Assembly (NCBI GenBank): GCA_014376805.1
Contig: JACMQU010000031.1
Span: forward strand, 41,550 to 105,549
Direction: 5' to 3'
Length of the DNA stretch: 64,000 nucleotides
Source of the DNA: Bacteroidia bacterium
Lineage (GTDB): Bacteria; Bacteroidota; Bacteroidia; UKL13-3
Position 1 is the stretch's first letter, and each line of letters starts with the position of its first letter. A model generated the notes under the pieces. That model had not been told where the DNA came from. It was given only the letters and a program-made list of their open reading frames with translations, and did not search any database. Positions 37,928 through 48,600 of this stretch are shown piece after piece. The position numbers were made by a program, and so were the translations under genes.

Positions 37928-38461
37928 TTTTTATGTTTAGTGGGCACTTATGCTATTTAATCTGCGTTATATTTATTTGAGCTGCATTACGGGTACAAAC
38001 TAACAACCACACCGAAAAAAAATAAATAGTGATAAATATTTTTGTTTTGTAACTGTATTGTAAAAAAATTTGTGGTGGTTTTATCTACAATTATGAGCGG
38101 CTGTATTCATAATTAAGAACTTATAAAGAAGAAATAATTTGAATTTAATTTAGAATTAACTGAGCTATAATGGCTCGAATATTTTATACGGACAAATAAA
38201 AATTAAAAAGAAAAAACAGCGTAGAAATTGAATTTAATGAAGCTTACAATTTTAAATCTGTATGTATTTTTATATTATTAATACATAGAAATACTTATAA
38301 ATTGCAGATAAAATTATCCTGCCACTGAGGCAAACACTGTTGTAAAATAGAGGCAGGAAATAAAGTTTTTAAGCACCCTGAGTGATAAAAATGAAGAATA
38401 TTTAATAGCTGATAAATACCTTGTATTTAAGAGAAGATTTATAAAAATATAACCGACTAAA
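37928..38461 (-). other. Intergenic region, no gene seen
   Basis: 534 AT-rich bases between the signalling island and the surface-protein locus. A near-match to the minus-strand promoter motif (ACAAACTAA on the plus strand, near 38000) could serve the 1286-aa gene. No ORF over 60 codons in the track, no clear hairpin with T-tract, and no RNA family was recognised. Confidence 0.5.
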
Positions 38462-39865
38462 TTAATCCTTTTGATCTGCAGCGGAAGTCTTTAACACAAT
38501 ACTTTTAATAACAGCATCCAGTTCATTCGCAGAACTAAGTATATAGTTTAAATATTCGTGTGTTTCATGTTCCTCTAGTGCATCAGAATTGAACAAATCA
38601 ACAATACCCATAATTCGCGCTAAAGGTGCTCTTACAACATGCGATTGTGTCCAGGCAATTTCTTTAAGCTTCGTGTTTTGATCTTCAATAGCCTGCAAGT
38701 GTTTGATTCGCTCGGTAACATCTCTTTCAATAGCAATAAAATGCGTATGTTCGCCTAAACCATTTGCCACAGGCGCAATGGCTAATTGCACCCAGTATTC
38801 TGATCCATCTTTATGGTAGTTTATTACTTCTAATTCGCAGGATTCACCTTTTCTTAAACATTCACTTAAAGCATTCAACTTATCTTTACTGGTTTTAGGA
38901 CCTTGTAAAAAACGGGGAGACTTTCCAATCACTTCGTTACTTAAATAACCGGTCATTTTGGTGAATGCGTTATTTACATAAACAATTGCCGGACCAGGTT
39001 CTCCAAGTGGCTCGAATGCCGTTATCATAACTGCATCAGTTGCATTAGTAATTACTGATTCGAGCAGTCTAAGCCTGTTTTCTTCTTCTTTTTGCCGTGT
39101 GATGTCCTGCATTGCTCCAATCATTCTGAGAGGTTCTGCATTCTCACCTGTCATTAAAAAACCTCTGTCGAATATATATTTATAAGAACCGTCAGCACAC
39201 CTGAAACGATATTCTATCTGAAGATGAACCTCGCCTTTCTCATACATTTCAGCAAGAGCTTCGGTTACTCTTTGTATGTCTTCCGGATGCAACTTTTCTT
39301 TCCACCAAACACCAATTTCGGCTATTTCACGGGATGAATAACCGAACATTTCATGAATGCCGTTATTGTATTGCATTTTGTCATTTACAATGTCAAGATC
39401 CCATATGGTATCACTAGTAGCTTTGGCCACTATTTCGTAGCGTTCATTGCTTTTCATCAAACTTATTTCAATGCGCTTTCGTTCTCTGCTATAAGCTATA
39501 CTTTTATAGAGCTGATAGGCATTTAATTCGTCTTTTAATAAGTAATCTGATACCCCAAGAGCTAGTGTTTTTACACCAAATTCTTTATCAGAATAACCCG
39601 TCAATACAATAACAGGAATCTGGCCGGCAAGAAGCAAAATTTCCCGCACCAGTTTATCACCACTCAAATCAGGTAAAGTTAAGTCGAGCAGAATTACATC
39701 AAAATCTTTCCTTATGAGCAATACTGACTGAGCTTCGGCAAATGATTTCGCACGGCTTAAAAGAGTAGATTTTACTTCTTCTTTCAAATAATCGTCAATT
39801 AATATAAAATCGCCCGAATTATCTTCAACAATTAAAAGTTTTAAATCCTGATTAGTAATAGTCAT
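38462..39865 (-). CDS. Receiver-PAS-PAS protein ending in a DHp-like segment, no ATPase domain
   Basis: 467 aa, soluble. A receiver (1-125) has LLIVEDNSGDFILI, Asp in VILLDLTLPDLSG and Lys in DYLLKDELN. PAS 1 (about 140-260) is PAS_3-like (IWDLDIVNDKMQYNNGIHEMFGYS). PAS 2 (about 270-385) is LOV-like: PAIVYVNNAFTKMTGY, then GKSPRFLQGPKT and EVINYHKDGSEYW. The photoactive Cys of LOV (NCRFLQ) is Pro here. The C-terminus is a dimerisation-like helix pair with a His in TQSHVVRAPLARIMGI, but the protein stops about 50 residues later with no N, G1 or G2 boxes. It begins 1 bp after the stop of an Rcp1-like receiver gene, so the two are co-expressed. Confidence 0.86.
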   Translation of the reverse strand: MTITNQDLKLLIVEDNSGDFILIDDYLKEEVKSTLLSRAKSFAEAQSVLLIRKDFDVILLDLTLPDLSGDKLVREILLLAGQIPVIVLTGYSDKEFGVKTLALGVSDYLLKDELNAYQLYKSIAYSRERKRIEISLMKSNERYEIVAKATSDTIWDLDIVNDKMQYNNGIHEMFGYSSREIAEIGVWWKEKLHPEDIQRVTEALAEMYEKGEVHLQIEYRFRCADGSYKYIFDRGFLMTGENAEPLRMIGAMQDITRQKEEENRLRLLESVITNATDAVMITAFEPLGEPGPAIVYVNNAFTKMTGYLSNEVIGKSPRFLQGPKTSKDKLNALSECLRKGESCELEVINYHKDGSEYWVQLAIAPVANGLGEHTHFIAIERDVTERIKHLQAIEDQNTKLKEIAWTQSHVVRAPLARIMGIVDLFNSDALEEHETHEYLNYILSSANELDAVIKSIVLKTSAADQKD

Positions 39866-39866
39866 T

Positions 39867-40307
39867 TCAATTTTTTATTTTTGTGGGTAATTGAACTATA
39901 GAAATCCAGAAATTCTCAATATAAGATACAACTTTTAAAAAATCACCTACATCAACAGGCTTTGTTATAAAGCAGTTGGCATAATTTTGGTAAGAGAGAT
40001 GAACGTCATTTTCTGACGAGGAAGTAGTTAAAATAATTACCGGTATTTGTCTTAATTTTTCATTTGCCTTAATATTTTTCAGCACCTCATGACCATTCAT
40101 TTTGGGCAGATTTACATCTAGTAAGATCAGGTCAGGGATTTGCACATCCAGATATTTGCCATTTTTTTCTAAGAACTGGATTGCCTCCCAGCCATCTTTC
40201 ACAACAGATATTATATTGGAAATTTTACCTTCATTGAGGGCCTCGGTGGTGAGAAGAATATCACCGTCATTATCTTCTACTAAAAGGATATGTATAGGTT
40301 TTATCAT
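39867..40307 (-). CDS. Single-domain response regulator, Rcp1-like
   Basis: 146 aa, a receiver domain only. The acidic pocket is HILLVEDNDGDILLT, the phospho-acceptor is Asp in LILLDVNLPKMNGHEVL, and the conserved Thr and Lys are in VIILTTSSSEND and CFITKPVDVGDF. The pattern, including the ALNEGKISN insertion and KPVD, is that of Rcp1-type regulators that pair with phytochrome-like kinases. The giant kinases upstream carry the matching SHDLQEPLR-type dimerisation domain, so they are plausible phosphodonors (inference). It precedes the receiver-PAS-PAS gene by 1 bp. Confidence 0.9.
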   Translation of the reverse strand: MIKPIHILLVEDNDGDILLTTEALNEGKISNIISVVKDGWEAIQFLEKNGKYLDVQIPDLILLDVNLPKMNGHEVLKNIKANEKLRQIPVIILTTSSSENDVHLSYQNYANCFITKPVDVGDFLKVVSYIENFWISIVQLPTKIKN

Positions 40308-40458
40308 TGAATACGATGGTTATAATTACAAAATTTACAGGTTGTTAATTGTTCAATAAGTTTTACCAAAAAAATTATTTGTCAGTGAATTATACGACAC
40401 ATAACTTCCTTATTCCGATTATAAATATAAATGAACATTTTCTAATAATCAGATTTTT

Positions 40459-43400
40459 TTATTCGTGCTTTAGTATCCTGGAGATGGTAAAGTAAAAAGA
40501 ACAACCTTTTCCCGGATCGCACTCTACCCACATTTTTCCATCGTGATTTTCTACAATTTTTTTGCATATAGCTAAACCTATTCCGGTTCCTGAATATTCA
40601 TCTTTATTGTGGAGCCTTTGAAAAACCGCAAATATTTTATCAAAAAACTGCGGATCAATTCCTATACCATTATCAGTAATCTCAAATTGCCAATGGGTGT
40701 CAGTCTCTATTGATCTGATCACAATCAAAGGTTTTGTATTTGGATGCTGATACTTTAGGGCATTCCCGATCAGGTTTTGAATCACCTGTTGAATTTGCGT
40801 TTTACGAGCTTCTATAACAGGTAAATTCTTCCAATCTAAAATGGCACCTTTTTCCTCCATAATAGTGCGATTTAGTTGCGCAACACCGAATAATAATTCA
40901 TTCATGTTTACACGATCATATTCATGTTCCCTTTTACCTACTCTTGAATATTCAAGGAGATCAAGAATTATTTTGCGCATTCGCGTTGCACCATCAACTG
41001 CAAAATATATGTACTGTTTAGCTTTATCATCAAGAATATCTTTATACTTTTTTTCGAGTTGTGTAAGAAAACTTGATACCATCCGCAACGGCTCCTGCAA
41101 ATCATGTGAGGCTACATAAGCAAACTGTTCCAGCTCCTTATTTGATATAGCTAATTCTTCAGCTCGCTTTTTAAGATCTTCATTTAAATGATGTAAAAGT
41201 ATCTCTGTTTCCTTTCTATGAGTGATATCCTGGGTAGCTCCTATCATTCTCAGAGCCTCACCATTTTCATTCCTGATGATAAATCCTTTATCGAATATAT
41301 AGGCATATTTACCATCAGCTTTGCGAAAACGATATTCATGTTCACATATGTCAATACCCGGATTCTTAAAATCGCTTTGTAGTTTCTCTAATGCACCCAT
41401 AATATCATCAGGATGGATTCTATTTTCCCAAAAATTATCTTCCTTTTTGGCTTCAACCGGATCATATCCGAAAAGGACTTTTAACCCCTGTCCCGTTCTG
41501 TAAACGCCTTTGTTTTTAACATCCCAGTCATAAATTGCATCGTTAGTAGCCTTTGATACCAGATCATATCTTTCATTACTAATAAGCAATGCCCTTTCCA
41601 CTAATTTATTCTCAGTTATATTTCTACTATAACAGGCTATACCAACAATCTCATTCTGTCCATAAATAGGATTAAAAGTTGTTTCCGTCCAGGATTCCGA
41701 TCTGTTAAATACGGAAGGCGAATATATTTCCTTTTTAAAAGATTCTCCAACTAATGACCTCCTGTAACACTGTTCCCAAAATTCTTTCAAAGCATCATCA
41801 AACATACCAGGCATCAATAAGTTATCACCTGGTTTTAATACCTTACCCGTGAAAGATAAAAATGAAAACAGAAATGCGTTATTGCCTGCAATCAATTTCA
41901 GATCTTTGCTAACACTCCAAATAAAATCTTCTGTGCTGTTAATGAGTGCTTCTTTATCTCTTCGTTCAAACTCCTTATACTGTTCCTCTTTTTTGCGTTC
42001 CGTAACATCTCTGATAAAAGCACAGAAAAACACTTCATTATCCTGTTTAATTGGCAAAATTGTTAACTCTATTGGAAACTCCTTTTTTGATTTATTTATA
42101 GCGGATAACTCCAATATTACATTTAACGAGGGCCCATGTCCTGTTTGTAAATAAACATCAATGCCTAAATCATGCAATTCACGCAGTGGCTCAGGAATAA
42201 TTATTTCAGAAAATATCCGGTTTACTACTTCCTCCTTTTTCCATCCAAACATTTTTTCTGCCTGAGGGTTCCAAAATGTAATTGCTCCTAAGGTATCTAT
42301 GCAAATAATTGCATCCAGAGCCGCATTCATTATCAGTCTGGTTTTTTCTTCCGAATTTCGCATTCCCAGTTCGGCAAGTTTACGGGAAGTAACATCTTTT
42401 GCTACGGCAAAAATTAACCCTTCACTTATCATTGGTGTTGATGTCCAGGAAAGCCACTTAAGTAATCCATCTTTAGCAACATATCGGTTTTCAAATGAAA
42501 AAACCTGTCTGCTCTCCGAAAGATTATTCATTTGTATATAAGTACTTTGTTGATCCTCCGGATGAACAAAGTGCGAAAAAGGTTTGCTCATTAACTCCTC
42601 TTTGGTGTAGCCCAATAAGTGTGTTAGAGCAGAATTGATTTTTTTAAAATACCCATCATTACCCGCAATACATAAAAAATCAGGAGAAAAATCAAAAAAT
42701 AAATTTAGTTCATCTTCTGATCTTCTTCGCTGGATTTCTGAACCTATATGGGTACCTGTTCTGGTAAGTAGTTCAACAAGATTTTTATCTTCCATTTCTC
42801 TTTTTTCAGAAAACAAAATCATTATGCCTACAACGTTATTGCCCTGTAAAAGTGGAACAGTAAAGGCTGATTGAAGACCGCTCTTAGCTGCTATTTTTTT
42901 ACGGTTAAAAATTTTCCCTTTTTGCAAATCGGTAATCCATATACTTTTTTTGTTTTTTAAGGTTAAACCTGTAAGGTTATTCTCATCGTAATTACAACTT
43001 AAATCTTTTGAATACTTTTCGAAAAATTTAACTTTTGCTGCTTTTGGATTTGAAGTGGTTGCGGCAATTTTTAATATAAGTTTATCAAAATCGGGCAGCC
43101 ATATTTCTATGTGATCCCATTGAACTATCAAGTTGATCTTTTTCAAAACATTATAAAGCACTGTGCTTAAATCTGTAGATTGAGATAGTATTTTCAGCGT
43201 TTCGCCAACAATTTCCCTTTCTTTATTTATTTGCAAAATTTTAGTAAGATCAGTTACCTGTATTAGCCGCAAAATTCGATTGTCAATAGAAATCCTGTTA
43301 CTAAAAACATCCACTTTAACTATAGTTCCATCTTTCTTCTGATGTATCGTTTCCAATTTGTAAGATTCAGACCCCTTATTAAATTCAATATTTTTTATAG

Positions 43401-45543
43401 TATTTTTCTTCTCCTTTTCCGGCCGGATATCCAATACGCTAATCTCCATCATTTCATTTTTAGTGTATCCGTAAAAAGTTAAGGCCGCCTGGTTAATTTG
43501 CACAAATTCAAATGTAAACTCATCATAAGTAAACACTGGATAAGGAATAAAATCAAACAAGGTTCTGTATCGCAATTCACTTGATTTTATCAGTTCTATT
43601 GCATTCACTTTTTCAGACACATCTCTGAAATTATTCACAATTGAATTAATCCCGTTTAAATGTAAAAGATTAATAATAGTCCCTTCTACATTTATAAAAG
43701 TATTATTTTTTTTTCTTATTCTTGATACCCAGTTAAATGTTTTACCCGGATTTTCTAAAACTGATTCACTCGTTTTAATCACCTTGGCCTTATCATCCGG
43801 ATGAACAAAATTAAAAAGTCGTTTGCCCAGAAGATCCTCTTCTCTATATCCTAATATTTTATATAAAGAAGGACTGAGATATTTATCATTTCTGTCTGCA
43901 TCCATTAACAATAGCATATCGTTACTATTTTCGATAAGCGTACGGAAACGCATTTCATTTATTTCCAGTTTATCTTCCGCTTCTTTGCGTTGGGTAACAT
44001 TTTTGAAATTGGCAACTATAGCATTAATACCATCAATATTTAACATATTGGTTAGAGTTCCCTCAACCCATATATAACTGCCATCCTTTATTTTTGTTCT
44101 GATAAGAGTAGGCAATTGAATGCCGGGCTTTAGAAAAGATTCTTTCAGTAATTCATTAACCTTGTGCATGTCATCAGAATGAATAATTTCCGTTAGCCTT
44201 CTTATGTTAGTGTAGCCATAAGTACTTGCTATTACCGGACTAATATATTCAATTTCTCCTTCACCGTTAATAAGAGAGATCATATCACTACTGTTCTCTA
44301 TAATTGCTTTAAAACGGTTTTCGCTTTTAATAAAATTTTTTTGAGATTTTTTCTTTTCGGTTATATCTGATGATGTTACAAATACTCCGGTAATGTTTCC
44401 ATGGTTATCACGTGAGGGCTTAAAAAGGTTTAAGAAGGTAACCGCATTACCATCCGGTAACACTATCTCTACTTCACTTTCAAGCGTATCGCCCACAAGT
44501 ACTTTTTTGTATATATCTGCTACAATTTCTCTACGACTTGATTGAGAATAATGGAGAACATTATCACCCTTTTTTACTGTTTTTTTGTAAATCTTTCTAT
44601 ATCTTTCTTCAAATTGTTTGTTACAAATTACGATTTCTAAATTAGTGTTAACGAGTACAAAACTTTCCTCAGTATTGTTCATCAGGAGATTCCACTCTTC
44701 CTCTGATTTTTTTCTCTCTGTAATATCAATAATGGTTGAGCTTGTTTTTTCTTCTCCATTTATATCTTTAAAAACAACAGATGAAAATTCACATGGAAAA
44801 TGCTCCCCATTTTTACGAATCGCTGTTAATTCTCCTTTTACCTGCCCTTCCTTATTTCTAATTGTTAAGAGTTCAATCAATGTCGCATCTGCCCTAAAAA
44901 GAGCATTTTCATGCAGTATTTTTAATTCATCAACCAAATAGCCAAACATTTTGCAAGCCTGCACACTTACCTCTAATATGCTACCATCACACTTACCCAA
45001 AAAAAAAGCAATCATCGAATTTTCAATAATCGATTTGTATTTATTTTCACTTTGCTGAATGAGTTGCTGTGTGTTTTTCATGATGCTTATATCACTCAAA
45101 GAAACTATTCTATATCTTTTGCCATCATCATCAGTTAATAACTGTGAACAAGATATTACATCAATAATTTTCCCGTTTTTATGTATAGCCTTTCTTTCCG
45201 TTGCCGGTAGAACTATTCCCTTAAAAAATTCAGCATGAATTTTATTAAGTAACTCACGAGATCCGGGCTCAATAACCATCGTAAAATTATTACCAGTCAG
45301 ATCCTCCCTGTTATACCCATAAATCTCACAAAAAGAATCATTAACGTCTGCGATTATTCCTTGTTCCGTAATAATGCATATACCGGTGTTTGTTAAATTA
45401 AATGCTGCCGCATGCAATTTCCCAAGATTAACAGAATCAACTTTGTTTGATGTGACCGGCGTTTCCGATCTATCCATTTTAGCAGAAAATTTGTGTTTAT
45501 TTACAGGTTTTTCCATAAAACATATTTCATTATTTACAAGCAC
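40459..45543 (-). CDS. Giant soluble multi-PAS/GAF histidine kinase
   Basis: 1694 aa with no membrane segment. I count ten PAS-type domains and one GAF: six PAS (about 45-775), GAF (about 785-960, with FTVPLLQGNNVVGIMILFSE), four PAS (about 965-1470). The kinase core follows: phospho-His in ASHDLQEPLRMVSSFL, N box QQVIQNLIGNALKYQHP, G1 ITDNGIGIDPQFFDKIF, G2 GTGIGLAICKKIVENHDG. The core type matches phytochrome-like kinases, but the GAF shows no sign of chromophore attachment and no PHY domain is present. Signal and target are unknown. Several PAS units have close relatives in the neighbouring 1623-aa kinase. Nearest downstream genes are the Rcp1-like receiver and the ATPase-less PAS protein. 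Confidence 0.92.
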   Translation of the reverse strand: MLVNNEICFMEKPVNKHKFSAKMDRSETPVTSNKVDSVNLGKLHAAAFNLTNTGICIITEQGIIADVNDSFCEIYGYNREDLTGNNFTMVIEPGSRELLNKIHAEFFKGIVLPATERKAIHKNGKIIDVISCSQLLTDDDGKRYRIVSLSDISIMKNTQQLIQQSENKYKSIIENSMIAFFLGKCDGSILEVSVQACKMFGYLVDELKILHENALFRADATLIELLTIRNKEGQVKGELTAIRKNGEHFPCEFSSVVFKDINGEEKTSSTIIDITERKKSEEEWNLLMNNTEESFVLVNTNLEIVICNKQFEERYRKIYKKTVKKGDNVLHYSQSSRREIVADIYKKVLVGDTLESEVEIVLPDGNAVTFLNLFKPSRDNHGNITGVFVTSSDITEKKKSQKNFIKSENRFKAIIENSSDMISLINGEGEIEYISPVIASTYGYTNIRRLTEIIHSDDMHKVNELLKESFLKPGIQLPTLIRTKIKDGSYIWVEGTLTNMLNIDGINAIVANFKNVTQRKEAEDKLEINEMRFRTLIENSNDMLLLMDADRNDKYLSPSLYKILGYREEDLLGKRLFNFVHPDDKAKVIKTSESVLENPGKTFNWVSRIRKKNNTFINVEGTIINLLHLNGINSIVNNFRDVSEKVNAIELIKSSELRYRTLFDFIPYPVFTYDEFTFEFVQINQAALTFYGYTKNEMMEISVLDIRPEKEKKNTIKNIEFNKGSESYKLETIHQKKDGTIVKVDVFSNRISIDNRILRLIQVTDLTKILQINKEREIVGETLKILSQSTDLSTVLYNVLKKINLIVQWDHIEIWLPDFDKLILKIAATTSNPKAAKVKFFEKYSKDLSCNYDENNLTGLTLKNKKSIWITDLQKGKIFNRKKIAAKSGLQSAFTVPLLQGNNVVGIMILFSEKREMEDKNLVELLTRTGTHIGSEIQRRRSEDELNLFFDFSPDFLCIAGNDGYFKKINSALTHLLGYTKEELMSKPFSHFVHPEDQQSTYIQMNNLSESRQVFSFENRYVAKDGLLKWLSWTSTPMISEGLIFAVAKDVTSRKLAELGMRNSEEKTRLIMNAALDAIICIDTLGAITFWNPQAEKMFGWKKEEVVNRIFSEIIIPEPLRELHDLGIDVYLQTGHGPSLNVILELSAINKSKKEFPIELTILPIKQDNEVFFCAFIRDVTERKKEEQYKEFERRDKEALINSTEDFIWSVSKDLKLIAGNNAFLFSFLSFTGKVLKPGDNLLMPGMFDDALKEFWEQCYRRSLVGESFKKEIYSPSVFNRSESWTETTFNPIYGQNEIVGIACYSRNITENKLVERALLISNERYDLVSKATNDAIYDWDVKNKGVYRTGQGLKVLFGYDPVEAKKEDNFWENRIHPDDIMGALEKLQSDFKNPGIDICEHEYRFRKADGKYAYIFDKGFIIRNENGEALRMIGATQDITHRKETEILLHHLNEDLKKRAEELAISNKELEQFAYVASHDLQEPLRMVSSFLTQLEKKYKDILDDKAKQYIYFAVDGATRMRKIILDLLEYSRVGKREHEYDRVNMNELLFGVAQLNRTIMEEKGAILDWKNLPVIEARKTQIQQVIQNLIGNALKYQHPNTKPLIVIRSIETDTHWQFEITDNGIGIDPQFFDKIFAVFQRLHNKDEYSGTGIGLAICKKIVENHDGKMWVECDPGKGCSFYFTISRILKHE

Positions 45544-45673
45544 ACCTTTACCACATAAATAATACTGAGAATGACCAATACAATTCTAAATCCATTGCGA
45601 TGTGTATCTATAAACTGGATCAGAAAAATAGTATTAAGTATTAACCGGTGCTTGTGCATACTATTTATAACAA

Positions 45674-48600
45674 TTATAATTTTTTAGAAATGGTGAAATA
45701 AAAAGTACATCCTTCACCAATTTTAGATTCAACCCAAAGACGACCATTATGATTTTCGACAATTTTTTTGCAAATAGCAAGTCCTATCCCTGTACCTGAA
45801 TACTTTTCCCTGTTGTGAAGTCTTTGAAAAACAATAAATATTTTATCAAAAAACTTTTCCTCGATGCCAATGCCATTATCTTTAATTGCAAATTGCCAAA
45901 AGTGAGCGGTTTCTGAGGAGCTGATTTTAATTACGGGAGTTACTTCATCTTTTTGATATTTTAAAGCATTTACGATCAGGTTTTGTAAAATCTGTTGCAA
46001 AGTAATTCCACTCCCTCTTATAGTTGCCAGATTATTCCATTCTATTACAGCACCCTTTTCTTCAATAATTGTTCTGTTTAACTGAACAGTTTGATTTACG
46101 AGTTCATTCATATCAATCGGTTCAAATGCAAATTCCTTTCTTCCTACTCTTGAATATTCAAGTAAATCAAGAATGATCTGGCGCATTCTAACAGCACCAT
46201 CAGTGGCATAATAAATATATTCTTTAGCTCTGTCATCTAACTGCTCTTTATACTTATTATTTAATTGCGTTAAAAAACCTGTTACCATTCTTAATGGCTC
46301 CTGCAGATCATGAGATGCTATATAAGCAAACTGCTCCAGTTCCTGGTTAGACACCACCAACTCATGCGCCCGTTTTTCGAGTCTGGCATTTAATTCCAGT
46401 AATTTCTCCGCAACAATATGCTCATCGGTTACATCGTGCACAACACCATAAATACCCACTGGTGTTTCATCACTTTTAAACTCATATCTGCCTTCCGTAA
46501 ATACATATCTAATCATTTCATCAGGATGTACAATCCGGTGATAAAAAGAAAAATTACTACATGCTTTTTGAGACTGAATGATCTCATGATTTACATAGTC
46601 TATATCTTCATGGTGTACAAAAGAAAGCCAGGAATCCATTGCATGGATATGTGTTCCCGGTATGAGTCCATAAATTCTGTAAGCCTCATCAGACCATTTA
46701 GCTTCATTCGATTCAAAGTTTACTTCCCAGTTTCCTACATGAGCAATCTCTTGTGCTTGTTTTAACCTTATTTCTTTATGTTCGAGATCATTTTTAACTG
46801 TTAACAGTTCATCGGTATGCAGTTGAAACTCCTTTTCAAATTTTTTTCGCTCAGTAATATTGTGTCCATAACATGCTGTTCCTATTACTTCATTACCCTT
46901 TTTAACAGGATAAAAAGAAACTTCAATCCACCATTCTTCCATTAATTTTACATGTTCCATAATGGTAAATGTTTCTCCATCCAAAGCTCTTTTATAATTA
47001 GCTTTCCATCGTTCCAGTGTATCCTTATCCATGTGCTCAACAATTACACTTTCACCTTTTCTCACAACTTGTCCCGTAAATAATTTATGTTGTGCTTCAT
47101 ACGCACTATTAGAAGTAATTAAACAAAGGTTGTGGTCTACACTCCACATCAGATTATTTGTATTATTGATAAGTGCATTAAGATTATTACTGTCGAACTC
47201 CTTTTGCAATTCGGCATTTTTTTGGTGGGTAATATCATGAGCAGTTATGCAATATCCGCTAATACGGTTATCATCAATAACGGGAATGATTGAATAATTT
47301 AACCACACAGTATTGCCATTTTTTTGTACATAGCTGCGGTTATAATTTACGGTTTCTCCCTCCATTATTTTAAAAATTGCATTTCTAAAAAACTCATGCC
47401 TTGATTCTTCAATAAAGGTGAAAAAATTTAAACCGGTTTGCAGTTCATTTTTTACATGGTGATTAAGCGTTATAATTTCTTTTGCTTTATTATTAAAAGC
47501 CTTCAGCACATGGTTCATATCTATCAGAAAAAAACCTTCAGATGTATTTTCAAAAATAGCTTTAAGATTTGCTTCGGATTCACTAATCCTGTCTTCCGAT
47601 TCTTTGCGTTCAGTTATATCCCTGAAGTTTTTTATAATGCCGGCTATTGCGGGATCATGAAGCATATTGGTGATAGTAGATTCATACCAGTGCCAGGTAC
47701 CATCTTTATGCTTTAACCTACCGGTATAACCCGGTATTGATTTACCCGGATTAGCGAGTGCCTCCTGCATAACTTTTTTAATGAAAGCTATATCATCCGG
47801 ATAGGCTAAAGTCAACAAATTTTGTTGCATGGCTTCTGATTCGGAATACCCAATAACCTTTTCAATTGAAGACGAGACATACAGCGGATTACCTTCTGCA
47901 GATAATATAACAACTGCATCAGCTCCATTTTCTACTAATGTCCGGAAACGTTTTTCATTATTAATTAATTGCTCCTGAGATTTTTTTATTTCAGTTATAT
48001 CTCTGGCAACACTCAAAACAGCATAAACCTCACCATTTATATTTTTCAGCGGAACGGCATTAGACTCCATCCATTTCTGTGTTTGTCCTATACCCAACAT
48101 TCTGTAATCTGCGGTGCCCGTTTCACCATTGCAAATTCTATTATGCAAATCCGCATAGATCTCTTTATCTTCCGGATGTACGAAATCAGTTGCCTTTTTA
48201 CCAATAATATCTTTTATGTTCTGAACACCAAGAAGTGAAAGTCCCGCAGGGTTCATCTCCAGCAGTGCACCAGAGAGATCAACAGTTTTAACACATTCAG
48301 GTTCGTTGTCGATAATTATTCTTAAGTGCTCTTCATTATTGCGCAACTTTTCTTCAGCTTCTTTTCTTTCAGATATATCTTTAATAAATGCACAAAAAAT
48401 AACTTTATTTTCTTGCTTTATAGGAATAATTGATAACTCTACAGGAAACTCTTTTTGGCCTTGGTTCAATGCAGTTATTTCCCAAACCTTATTAAGCATT
48501 CTATTCACACCTGTTTTAAGATAGTTTCTAAATCCATCTTCATGTCTTTGCCTGTATTGTTCCGGTATGATAATGTCTGAAATCCTTTTGCCATGCACTT

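Noticed and set aside
38710-39070. Blue-light LOV photoreceptor call
   Set aside because: The reactive Cys is Pro and further flavin contacts are changed, so only a LOV-like PAS can be claimed.
40459-45543. Bacteriophytochrome call for the 1694-aa kinase
   Set aside because: Only the kinase core is phytochrome-like; there is no PHY domain and no evident chromophore-binding Cys context.
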